A stretch of DNA of 64,000 bases from Balamuthia mandrillaris (taxonomy: Eukaryota > Discosea > Longamoebia > Balamuthiidae): the NCBI GenBank assembly GCA_031835245.1, contig JAVKOQ010000102.1, forward strand, positions 1 through 64,000. The letters run 5' to 3'. Below, piece by piece: positions 33,653 to 42,649 of the stretch (positions are counted from its first letter, which is position 1; the number at the start of each line of letters is the position of its first letter). The notes under the pieces are model-generated. The model was not told the origin of the DNA, did not search any database, and saw only the letters and a program-made list of their open reading frames with translations. The translations under genes and the position numbers were made by a program.

Positions 33653-36227
33653 TTACATAGGCGATGAGGATCCCTGCCACATGCGCACCGTGCCATCCCA
33701 CTACATGATACGAGTTAGGTATCCTCTGGGGTTATAAATGTTCACTACTTACTGATGTCGACACTATATTCGGATCAAATGGATGCCACGATACATCTCT
33801 GACGGTGGCCTCCTGTTGCTCGTCGTTCATTCAGCACAAGCACAAGTATACAATAATAAAATACTTACGTGTCCGTGCAATTTGGTCACCACTTCCCCAC
33901 TGATCACGTCATAAACTGTTTGACATAAACGTTAGTATCAAGCCGCCATCGCAATAGAAATGCCTTACCATACACACTGCCGTCATAGGAACCCGTATAA
34001 ATATATCTGAAATATGGTGTGGTGGTCACGACAGTGGTGAGTAGCCTGTTTGTAAGGTGCATAGAAATGAAGTAATTTTAACCTTTGTCCAGTGGTGTGT
34101 TCTGGAGAAAAATAACAACGGATCAGAGTCTGAAAGACGCGATGTCCTCTGTACGTTTTCAAAGATGTGTCATCTGGATGTTTCAGCCTTCCTGAAAAAA
34201 TATCTCTTTGGTGTCTGTATTTTCAGGCACAACCAATGTTAGTGCTGAATGTTGCGTTCTGACCATCTGCGGTAAGAACAGACCTTCCATAGAAGTAGTC
34301 GCCATAACGGTAGTCCCAAGGATGGCGACGGATGCCCTGTCGAGGCGCACCTGAATTGGTCATCGCTCGCAAATCCCAAAGCTAGCAATAAGTGTTAGTG
34401 CTACATTCACAACATGAATCCAATCATAGGAGAATACACCTTGATGCTTTGGTCCTGTTCGTTTGAATACAAAAAGTTGATGTAAGCAAGATGCGACACG
34501 CGGATCGACACACAAATAAGTTAGAGTACCTTGCTATTAGAAATTAAATATCGGCTGTCTCTTTTAGAGCATACATGCGTAATGCCCTCTAGATGACCCA
34601 CTAGGGTACCAACTGGTTTTGGATTCTCTTGGTTCAACAGCCTTCTGTCCCATACCTACCATTGAATCCGCTTACCGTAAATTTGGTAGCAGAAACGAGT
34701 ACCGAAGGAGAAAACAAAAGAAGGAAACGAAAGAAATGAAAGAATCGACAAAAGAGAAAGAAACCTTGACTAAGCAGTCATCACTTCCAGAGAATAAAAT
34801 TTGAGAAGTTTCATCGGCCCACGAGACCGCGTTCACGTCGTCGTCATGTGCCAATAACTTTGTAGTGACCCATCCATCAGCAATACCGAAGCGAATGGGA
34901 TAAACAAGGCTTGTCTTACCCGCAATACGCGTTCTCTGGTATTCAAGTCATATATGTACATGCACTGGTCACTTGCGCCAGCAAGTATCTCGCTGCTAGA
35001 TTGCGAGAACTGGATTGAAAACAGGCAAAAACGTCTTGCTTGTGGCCTGGTTGCGGTGAAGGGGTTGTAAAATGATGAGAAGCAATGCAAGTGAGAAAAG
35101 AGAATATGCAAAAGTTATATTTTCAATTGGAAAGGAAAAGAGGATAACCTGAGGTCAAGTGCACTGTGCTCTTCTTCCCCTTCTCCCGATATGTTGCACA
35201 ATTGTACTGCAATTCAAAGAAGTGAAAGCCAGGAGGTTACTATCAAAACAATACACAAATCGAGAAAGTGACAGCCATTACTGTAGTCAGCCCAAGATGA
35301 ATAGATAAAAAAGCGTTGGTCGGGAGAATAATCCACGTCGAGGATGGACCAGCCAAAGTGCCGCGCTGTCACATCCTTTTTCAGTTTCCACGTCTCAGCG
35401 TTGTATATGCGAATATGACGGTCTATTCGGCTGCTTGTTAGCTTATTCTAATTGGAGAGACTGAAGACAAAGGCAAAGAGCAAAGAGCAGAGAACAGAGC
35501 GAACAGAGAGAGCAGAGAGAGCAGAGAGAGCAGAGAACAGAGCGAACAGAGAGAGCAGAGAGAGCAGAGAGAGCAGAGAGAGCAGAGAGAGCAGAGAGAG
35601 CAGAGAGAGCAGAGAGAGCAGAGAGAGCAGAGAGAGCAGAGAGAGCAGAGAGAGCAGAGAGAACAGAGAGCAGAGAGCAGAGAGCAGAGAGCAGAGAGCA
35701 GAGAGCAGAGAGCAGAGAGCAGAGAGCAGAGAGCAGAGAGCAGAGAGAGCAGAGAGAGCAGAGAGAGCAGAGAGCAGAGAGCAGAGAGCAGTCGCGTACC
35801 TTGACAAGCGCTTAGAAAAGCTATGTGTATAAAACAAAAGTGTCAAAAGCAGCAGGATGGACGGAGGGAAGGAGAGAAACAACAAACCAGAACCATCGCT
35901 GGAGTATTTGCCACAGAAAACCTGGTTATCATACTCGGCCAACAGACAAGAAGAAGAGACTTCATTATGGCCATAATCGCCACCACTGGCCTCACCACTG
36001 CCACTGGCAGCATCCAGCGGAGGCATGGAGCGTGGTACCATGCGTTGGGTAGCGTGCACGCGCTGCCTTTGGTCGAATGACCCAGAGACGCTTCGCTGGC
36101 GGAGCATGTGGAATAGCGACCTATCTCTTTGGCCACCTGCAGTATGGCAGCCTGTCTTCTGCACCAACTCTTGCGCCAATGGGTGACCCTTTTTTTTTTG
36201 GTGGGGATGTGCGTCAGCCACACCAAA

Positions 36228-36288
<61 letters not shown>

Positions 36289-36469
36289 GAGAGAAGCTTA
36301 CTTGCAAGGTTGAGGTAGTTTCTTCTTCCGCAACTACGACAAGATTTTCCGAGCCCTCTCCTTCCTCCTCCTCCTCCCCCTCCTCCTCTTCGTCATCGCC
36401 AGGGTCCTCCCCCCGCATTATGGCGCTATAGTACCTCTGCAACCTTGCCAGCAAGTGGGCTTCCTGCAT
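33653..36469 (-). CDS. DCAF11: DDB1- and CUL4-associated factor 11 (WDR23), WD40 substrate receptor
   Basis: Seven-bladed WD40 receptor of the CUL4-DDB1 ubiquitin ligase; in animals it governs degradation of SKN-1/NRF2. Reading the exons in order: MQEAHLLARLQRYYSAIMRG and an acidic run, then FHMLRQRSVSGSFDQRQRVH, then LAEYDNQVFCGKYSSDGS, then RHIRIYNAETWKLKK. These are followed by ARHFGWSILDVDYSPDQRFF, SEILAGASDQCMYIYDLNTR, AHDDDVNAVSWADETSQILF and KPVGTLVGHLEGITHV. The last parts are SRYLISNSKDQSIKLWDLR, YIYTGSYDGSVYVYD, ATVRDVSWHPFDPNIVSTS and WDGTVRMWQGSSSPM with a TAA at 33653-33655. VWDRR and KLWDLR are WDxR boxes of the kind that contact DDB1. The intron at 35475-35790 and another at 36229-36287 are GA-type microsatellites. 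The start at 36469 is the first ATG of the first readable exon. It could be preceded by another exon, because the animal protein has a longer N-terminus. Confidence 0.9.
35475..35790. repeat. GAGAGCA/GAGAACA microsatellite in a DCAF11 intron
   Basis: About 315 bp of purine-rich units on the plus strand, closely related in unit sequence to the array at 9040-9434. CT-rich on the sense strand of DCAF11. Confidence 0.95.
36229..36287. repeat. (GA)n in a DCAF11 intron
   Basis: About 29 uninterrupted GA units on the plus strand. The sense strand is CT-rich ahead of an acceptor. A second run of about 30 units lies at 36575-36634, upstream of the gene. Confidence 0.95.
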
Positions 36470-36571
36470 CTTCTTGCTTTCTTTTTATGTAGTTTTTTTA
36501 TCTTCTTTCCTAGCTTCAACCCCCTCTTTGCTGCCCCCTCTCTTGTTTCCGTTGTCTCGTAGCAAAAGACA

Positions 36572-36640
<69 letters not shown>

Positions 36641-36799
36641 TTGCTTATCAACACAAACGACAGAGGACTTCTTGTGGTTGCCTCTTACTGCTCGTGTCAA
36701 ACAAAGACAACAGGGGCAAGTTTCCCTTTTGGCCTCCGGCTGGGCCGTGGTCGATGGGGAGGAACCCGTGGTGGTGGACCTCGTAGGTCTCACTCGCCG

Positions 36800-37250
36800 G
36801 AGTGGGACAAAACTAAAAAACAAAACATTTATTCGTTCACATGGCCATGCGTATGGAGGATATCCTCCATCAACATGCCTTCCCCACGTCTTTCGGCAAT
36901 CTCCATCCCAGGGGCATCCATTCGCCATGGTCCATTCCAAGATTTCCAGATGGTCATCCGCTGCCGCCGCTGTGCACACGCCTTCATCCCATTCTCACCC
37001 ATTCTCCCGCAACCACTTTAGCGCATCCAGATGGCATCCCACAGCGGCGGCCTCGCACGCCGCTTTACCACCTTCATTCAGTGGGATGCCTCTCTCCTTA
37101 GCCCATGCGAGCACATGCAAATGGCCTCCCAGCGCCAATATGGGGACGTATCTTGGTTTGTGGCAATAGACAGCATCTCGGTCCTCTTTGGTGACGTGAC
37201 CTATTGCGCTGCATTAGCTGAGGTTTCACGTTGGATACTGAGTTAAAGAG
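36800..37250 (-). pseudogene. Ankyrin-type repeat fragment ('CPWD' class)
   Basis: Minus-strand reading gives repeats of the pattern A...HL..L.W....G.PW/L: GGHLHVLAWAKERGIPLNEG, then VGCHLDALKWLRENG, then ADDHLEILEWTMANGCPWDG. This ankyrin-like class, with conserved CPWD turns, is very common in amoebae and giant viruses. One TGA falls between the second and third repeats (LRENG then EWDEGV), next to a duplicated GAATGGG, so it might be a small intron or a true break. Only three repeats remain and there is no clear start or stop, so I call it a fragment. Downstream (36640-36800) nothing is recognised. Confidence 0.55.
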
Positions 37251-37281
37251 CTCGTGAGATCGGGCCATTCATATGGTCGTT

Positions 37282-37461
<180 letters not shown>

Positions 37462-37769
37462 ATGGTTGTCAGGCAAGAAGTTGTGTTACTGCTACAAAGA
37501 GTAAAAAATACACCAAGAGAGGGGTGGGAGGGGAGGAAGGCCGATGTTATCAAAGGCACCAATTATATAACAACAATGACGATGATGATAAACAGAAGAA
37601 GGAATGTATGCATGGGCAAGAAGAGGAAGCACAAATAAAATAAATAACAAAAACAAACATACAACAAATGATACAACAACACTATAAAGCGAAACAAAAA
37701 GAGATATCTGTACAGCTCCCCTCTCGGCAGCTTTCACTTTGTCTGCTATCAAAAAGTGTAAGCCTTATT

Positions 37770-39287
37770 TCAGGCTTCCGGTCGTGAAAGCCTCCTTTTC
37801 TCGGCGGCGGGAGGGACATATCCCTCCAGGATGTTCTTGAGGGAGACCAACGAGCAGAAGGAGTTCTTCTGGCGAGAAGACTCCATGCGATTAAGGATGG
37901 TCAGCGTGTTGGAGGCCGTATAGAGGGTGTAGGTTGATCTGCCTCCAAAGATGGAACGACATTGGTCCATCAGGCGAAAGTCTTGGGAAGTGTCGATCTC
38001 CTCCACTCCCGACTTCTTTTTCCAGTAGCTGAAGGTGGTTCCTTTCATGCGAAGAATGTCGCACAGTTCTTTCTTGATCAACATGGGGGTGCCGTCCGGA
38101 GCAAAGATGACGTGCAGAGGCAGGTTGTCCACATAGCGGACATCGGGCGGCCGCAATTGCAAGGCAGAAGAGGAATGCAGCACTTTGCGTTGGAGCTTCA
38201 TGATGTAGTTGTTGGAAAAACCGGTCTCACGGATAACCGACTCTCGGTCTTCTTGTTTGTTGAGCAGGTTTACAATGCTTTCAGGGTTGACAGAGGCAGT
38301 GGAGAGAGCGGCCTTCACAGAAGTTTCGAGCTCGGCCGGGTCCACCACAACGTTTGGCTGTTGCGGTGAAGTAAAACACTTGCTGCTATGCTCCAGTGTA
38401 GGGTTAGCGGAGAGGGTCCGTTTCCGCTTCAGCCTCTTGAGAGGACGAGGACGAGCAACGTCTTTGGGCTTCCACTCTTCCTCCTCATCGCTTTCCTGGT
38501 TTTCATTCCGTGGGTAGGGCCGTTTGTGCTTACGTATGTTCGGACGTTCTTCTCTCTCTGCCGCTTCGGATGTTCTCTTTTGAGTGCGGATAAAGTCGTA
38601 TTCGGTGTCGGAGTAGTTCTTTTGGGACTTGGAGGAGGAGGGCTGGTGGTCGTCTTTGTCTTCGGCTTGACTGAGTTCCAGAAGGAGGGGGGAAAGTTCA
38701 GAGGTGGCGTTGGAAGGGATGGTAGCGGTAGTTCTATACATGGTAAAATGGGTTCGTGGCTTGCGGACTATTCCGGGGATGCTGGCGGCGGAGGAATAAC
38801 CATGCCGGTCCTTTGCATCATCCGTGCGAAGCAAAGCAGCGAGCTCCTCCTGCGGAGAGATGGGAGATTTGGCAGACAAGGTCTTTGTCTCGGCAACTGA
38901 GTTTTGCTGTTGTTCGGGCTGTTGCTCGGCTTCCTCGGCCAAGGCAGCTCTATAGAGGTCATGCACGCTCACTCCGCCGCTGCCGCCAGCGTGCTGGTGA
39001 TAATGGCCGTCTTCCGTGGAGGAGGTCTCCTGCTTCCATCGGTTGAGCCACTTGTGCTTAGGAAAATGCTTGCTTCCGTTGTTCATCTTTGGCACAAAGT
39101 AGGTGTGGTGATGCCGAGGTGCAGGAAATGCTCCGTCGTCGGAGTAGGGTGAGGAAGGCGGGCTCGAGTGGGGCGTTGGGGAGGAGGAGAAGCAAGGGGA
39201 ACTTGGGGCGCAACGTCGGTCTTCAGGATGTTGGGGGTCGCGTTGGTGGTGGTCGGTGGAGCCCTCTTCGAAAAGTGAAGTGGTCAT
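37770..39287 (-). CDS. Unrecognised protein with a conserved-looking C-terminal domain
   Basis: A single long frame without introns. The in-frame ATG at 39287 (MTTSLFEEGSTDHHQ) gives about 505 residues. The N-terminal two thirds are low-complexity (Ser, Pro, His, Gln, Glu) with basic patches such as KHKRPYPRN and RPLKRLKRKR, which could be nuclear localisation signals. The last 190 residues look folded: VNPESIVNLLNKQEDRESVI, LPLHVIFAPDGTPMLIKKEL, CDILRMKGTTFSYWKKKSG and TYTLYTASNTLTILNRM. The segment KKELCDILRMKGTTFSYWKK suggests a helix-turn-helix DNA-binding module. That is inference; I cannot name a family. A basic disordered arm plus a small DNA-binding-like fold suggests a transcription regulator. 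The uninterrupted frame is unusual beside its intron-rich neighbours. Confidence 0.65.
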   Translation of the reverse strand: MTTSLFEEGSTDHHQRDPQHPEDRRCAPSSPCFSSSPTPHSSPPSSPYSDDGAFPAPRHHHTYFVPKMNNGSKHFPKHKWLNRWKQETSSTEDGHYHQHAGGSGGVSVHDLYRAALAEEAEQQPEQQQNSVAETKTLSAKSPISPQEELAALLRTDDAKDRHGYSSAASIPGIVRKPRTHFTMYRTTATIPSNATSELSPLLLELSQAEDKDDHQPSSSKSQKNYSDTEYDFIRTQKRTSEAAEREERPNIRKHKRPYPRNENQESDEEEEWKPKDVARPRPLKRLKRKRTLSANPTLEHSSKCFTSPQQPNVVVDPAELETSVKAALSTASVNPESIVNLLNKQEDRESVIRETGFSNNYIMKLQRKVLHSSSALQLRPPDVRYVDNLPLHVIFAPDGTPMLIKKELCDILRMKGTTFSYWKKKSGVEEIDTSQDFRLMDQCRSIFGGRSTYTLYTASNTLTILNRMESSRQKNSFCSLVSLKNILEGYVPPAAEKRRLSRPEA

Positions 39288-40147
39288 CTGAGATGAGTGG
39301 CACAAAGCGATGAAACGGGCTATGCTGGTGGGGGTGGTCGTCGTGGTGGTGGAGGCGCAGTGGCTCAAAGTCGAGGCGGTGAGAGACTTGGTTTCCGTTC
39401 GTTCCGTTCTCTCTTTCAACGTTCAAGAAAAAGTAAAGAATAAAACAAAAAATAAAACAAACAGCTATTTGTAGTCCCGATGATGGAACTCGTCAACAAA
39501 GGGCCGTCGGGTATTTACAATATTTTGTGGCAAACAAAAAAAAGAGGGATGACTTTTCCGTACTTCTTCCTCCCTCGTCTTCTTGATATATGGTTTCTTG
39601 GAAAGCAAAGATGTCACCCAAATACGCAGTAGAAGTGGAAGAAGTAGAAAAAGAAGAAGAAGTAGAGTACAAAGAAATGGAGCAAACAAAAACGGCTAGG
39701 ATGGACAACTTGTCCTACGACCGCAATCCTACCACCACCACCACCACACAAAGAGATAAATATAAAATCAAAAAGGGGATAGCTGAAGGCCACGCAGCGG
39801 GGACGTGGCAGACGTCCTTTCGTGTCAACTTGTTCTTCGGTGGTCGAATTGACGGGTGTGGTTTTGCTTTCCGTGTGTTTTCCCTGACCCAACGGAAACT
39901 TCAGCAAAGTCGGGAAAAAGGTTGGAAACTTTGGAACCGAAAACTCCTAAAACGTTCTTAATGTTCCGATTGGTTGGTAAATATCCGCAAGAAACTTCGA
40001 GGAAAAATGTGCTAAAAATCGCAGAGCTGTGACGTGGAGCTCTTAAGAATGCAAAAAATGCCCCGACGATAGTTGGAATGCCATGAGTTCGGAGAATTCT
40101 TGGTATGTAAAAAATGCAATTCAAGAGAGCCAGAGCAGGCGACGCAA
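39288..40147. other. Intergenic stretch left of the Fanzor element
   Basis: About 860 bp. A plus-strand open frame at 39590-39961 (Glu/Lys and Thr runs) looks like chance from GAA and CCA repeats. No conserved gene seen. The part nearest the next gene start is C/T- and Thr-codon-rich. Confidence 0.4.
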
Positions 40148-40726
40148 AGATCATAAGATCTAAGGACAACAAAAAAAGAAATTACATGACATTCGTCTTT
40201 TGGGCCAATGAGCATTTTTCCCGCCAAAACAACCCTTCCTTCTCCCACCCAAGGCAAAGTGGTGGGTTGGGGTGTGGGGTGGGATGAATGGAATGGATGC
40301 TCATGCTGCTGCCGCCAATAAACTTTTGGTACTCGTCATTCGCATTGACACTTTTCTGCTACTCGTTTTCTTTTCTTCTCTTCTTTTCTTGTCGTTTCTT
40401 TCTTTTCAAAAGTAAACACACAGACACACACATCCACGAAGCTCCACGCACCACCGTATTTCTCATTGCTACGCTTCTACTACACAAGGAGGAAACCAGC
40501 GGCGGAAGGAGGCAGAGGTGGAAACCGAAGCGGTTCAGCAGCAGGCAGGGGCACCGCTCCGATTGAAAAGGTAGCGTTCTTTTTTCTCTGCTCGCTCACT
40601 ACATTTTTTGATGATGGAAAAAAAATTTGTTACCAACCACTCACTAATGATTTCTTTTGTTTAAAAAAGAACAGCATCACGAACCTCTGTGCGCCTCTTC
40701 CACAACGCTGCTGGAAGCTGGCCTGA

Positions 40727-42469
40727 ATGGCAAGTTGCCCACAGTGCCGAAAAAAGTTTGCTACCTCTCACGGGTTGGCCGTTCACTTCGGTCGGGTCCA
40801 CAAGGAAGGGGGTCGCACCACTACTTCTTCTACTCCCACTGCTACTCGGAAAAGAAGAGCGGAAAACGCCCCAGCGGCACCTCAGGCAAGGGCACAGAAG
40901 CGTGGAAGGCCGCAGGCTGCACCCGCCCAGCCCTTTTGGAACCAGTTTTCCAGCGAAATCGGGAGAAGATTAATACGCCCAGAAGCCTTGTGCTTGGAGG
41001 AACCCTTTGCCTGTGGTTCAGGATGGTTCACCGCCTGCAAGCACATTCCTAACGGAGAAAAGTTGTTGGAGGAGGAGGAGGAGAAGAAGGAGAAGGAGAA
41101 GGAGAAGAAGGAGGAAGAGGAAGAGGAGAAGGAGAAGGAGAAGGAGAAGGAAGAAGAGGAGAAAAACCAGAAAGGCTTGTTAGGCCTCATCGAGGGACTC
41201 GTTCCGTCTCGCCCAGCCGTACAGCTCACCAAAAAAGGCAAGAATGGAGAGGAGAAACCGGTAGTGGGGCGATTGGAGAAGATCCGCCTTTATCCGCGCT
41301 CGGAACAAAAGAAGACGCTGGCCAAGTGGTTCGGCACAGTACGATGGACCTACAACAAGGCCGTGGAGTTTCATCGTGAACATAAAGGAATGCCTCTTAA
41401 GGAGATGAAGGAACAAGTCAGGGAGAAATTCCTGAATAACGGCAATTTCAACGGAGAGGACAAGAGCCTTGCGTGGGTGTTGGAAACTCCTCGATACATT
41501 CGCAGTGACGCCGTCGATGATTTCTTCAACGGCGTGAAAACCAGCTTGGCGGCGGGCAGGACTGGATTCAAGATGAAGTTCCGTGGTCGGAAGGACAAGA
41601 GCCAGTCTCTCAGCATCCAAGCCAGGGAGTGGAACCACAGCAAGTCCATCCGCCAACTCTTCTTCGGGGAGGCGCGAATCAAAGCGAGGGACAAGAACTA
41701 CAAAGTTCCGTCGGAGGTGCTCTATGCCGTTCGTCTGGTGAAAGACACTCGACTGGGCCATTACTACCTCTGTGTGCCTCAGCCTTTGAAGCTCATGGGC
41801 GAGAGCCAAGCCCGTGAGCACCGAAGGAGAGAGGCAGGCATCATCGCCTTGGATCCAGGAGTGCGCACATTCATGACCACCTACAACGGCTGCGGGGAGG
41901 TCACCGAGTGGGGCAAAGCGGATATCAACGAGATAGGCAAGCTGTGCCACCGCCTGGACCGCATGCAGAGTAAGGGCACCAAGGGCAACCACAGGCAACG
42001 GCGCCGTCTCCGAAGGGCCGCTGCTCGGCTTCGCCAGAGGATCCGCAACCTGGTGGATGACCTCCACAAGAAGCTCGTGTCTTGGTTGGTCAGGAACTTC
42101 TCCCTCATCCTTCTGCCAGAGTTCAGGAGCCAGCAGATGGTGCGGCGAGGCCACCGCCGCATTGGCTCACGAACGGCCAGAGCCATGCTCACCTGGTCCC
42201 ACTATCGCTTCAGGCAGAGGCTCCTCAACAAGGCCAAGCAATTTCCGTCCTGTACGGTCTGCCTCTGCGATGAGGAATACACCTCCAAGACCTGCGGCAA
42301 GTGCGGCCAAGTCCACCACCAGTTGGGGGGAAACAAGACCTTTCGGTGCCCCCAACCCGAGTGTGGCTACCAGGCCGATCGAGATGCCAACGCCGCCCGA
42401 AACATCTTGATCCGCTTTTTTACGTTACAAGCACTTACCACCTCCTCCTCCTCTGTGAGGGGGCGGTAG
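40727..42469 (+). CDS. Fanzor2 RNA-guided nuclease (TnpB-like) with N-terminal C2H2 zinc finger
   Basis: About 580 residues, open throughout. Fanzors are eukaryotic relatives of IS607-type TnpB: nucleases that use a guide RNA made from the element's own 3' end. Residues 4-25: a C2H2 finger CPQCRKKFATSHGLAVHF followed by GRVH (C-x2-C-x12-H-x4-H). 38-70: a basic Ala/Arg/Pro linker with NLS-like RKRR. 115-146: an almost pure Glu/Lys run. 182-360: a wedge/REC-like region (KIRLYPRSEQKKTLAKWF, FRGRKDKSQSLSI). RuvC: D375 in ALDPGVRTF, E464 in LLPEF, D552 in DRDANAARN. Zinc ribbon: C522 and C525 in TCGKCG, C540, C545. The ALDPGVRTF form and CGYQADRD mark the Fanzor2/IS607 branch rather than Fanzor1. 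All catalytic and zinc residues are present, so it may be active. The ATG at 40727 follows an in-frame TGA. An upstream spliced exon (ending about 40570) is possible because that block is kept in both copies. Confidence 0.93.
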   Translation: MASCPQCRKKFATSHGLAVHFGRVHKEGGRTTTSSTPTATRKRRAENAPAAPQARAQKRGRPQAAPAQPFWNQFSSEIGRRLIRPEALCLEEPFACGSGWFTACKHIPNGEKLLEEEEEKKEKEKEKKEEEEEEKEKEKEKEEEEKNQKGLLGLIEGLVPSRPAVQLTKKGKNGEEKPVVGRLEKIRLYPRSEQKKTLAKWFGTVRWTYNKAVEFHREHKGMPLKEMKEQVREKFLNNGNFNGEDKSLAWVLETPRYIRSDAVDDFFNGVKTSLAAGRTGFKMKFRGRKDKSQSLSIQAREWNHSKSIRQLFFGEARIKARDKNYKVPSEVLYAVRLVKDTRLGHYYLCVPQPLKLMGESQAREHRRREAGIIALDPGVRTFMTTYNGCGEVTEWGKADINEIGKLCHRLDRMQSKGTKGNHRQRRRLRRAAARLRQRIRNLVDDLHKKLVSWLVRNFSLILLPEFRSQQMVRRGHRRIGSRTARAMLTWSHYRFRQRLLNKAKQFPSCTVCLCDEEYTSKTCGKCGQVHHQLGGNKTFRCPQPECGYQADRDANAARNILIRFFTLQALTTSSSSVRGR

Positions 42470-42545
42470 GCGGTAAGGTTGCTTTGGTGCCGGCACCGTT
42501 GCTTATAGCGAGTCGTAAGACAAGCCGTGATTAGGCACGCCGGAG
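42470..42545 (+). ncRNA. Candidate 3' guide-RNA scaffold region of the Fanzor element
   Basis: Directly after the nuclease stop lies a GC-rich stretch with a perfect 12-base palindrome GGTGCCGGCACC (42486-42497), flanked on both sides by GTTGCTT, and a second pairing segment near AGGCACGCCGG. In Fanzor and TnpB elements the guide RNA overlaps the 3' end of the gene and the sequence just after it, so this is where it should lie. Position and pairing are seen in the sequence; the function is inferred. Confidence 0.35.
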
Positions 42546-42649
42546 GTGGGTTATTTTTTGTTTCTCTGTTTTTTTTTTCCCCCGTCAACTAATTTTGCTT
42601 TATTTTCGTTGTCCCATTGATCGGCTTGATCTTGGCGCCATCTTTTAGG

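Larger units (their letters stand above)
40148..42545 (+). mobile_element. Fanzor2 transposable element, apparently whole
   Basis: The left boundary is placed at 40148, where similarity to the second copy begins with AGATCATAAGATCT, a 5-bp inverted repeat around ATAA. The leader (40148-40726) holds a CCAAT-like block, a pyrimidine tract and an exon-like segment that ends GATTGAAAAG before a GT donor. The nuclease frame then runs to 42469. The right end is unknown and 42545 is only a placeholder just past a GC-rich palindromic block. IS607-lineage elements have no terminal inverted repeats and make no target duplication, so the right end cannot be read from one copy. Single-copy sequence on both sides differs from the copy at 10699. 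Confidence 0.75.

Noticed and set aside
39590-39961. Glu/Lys and Thr-rich frame left of the Fanzor element
   Set aside because: Driven by GAA and CCA repeats; no conserved segment and no second exon found.
41180-42154. 324-residue minus-strand open frame opposite the Fanzor gene
   Set aside because: Shadow of a GC-rich plus-strand gene with clear catalytic motifs; no recognisable protein of its own.
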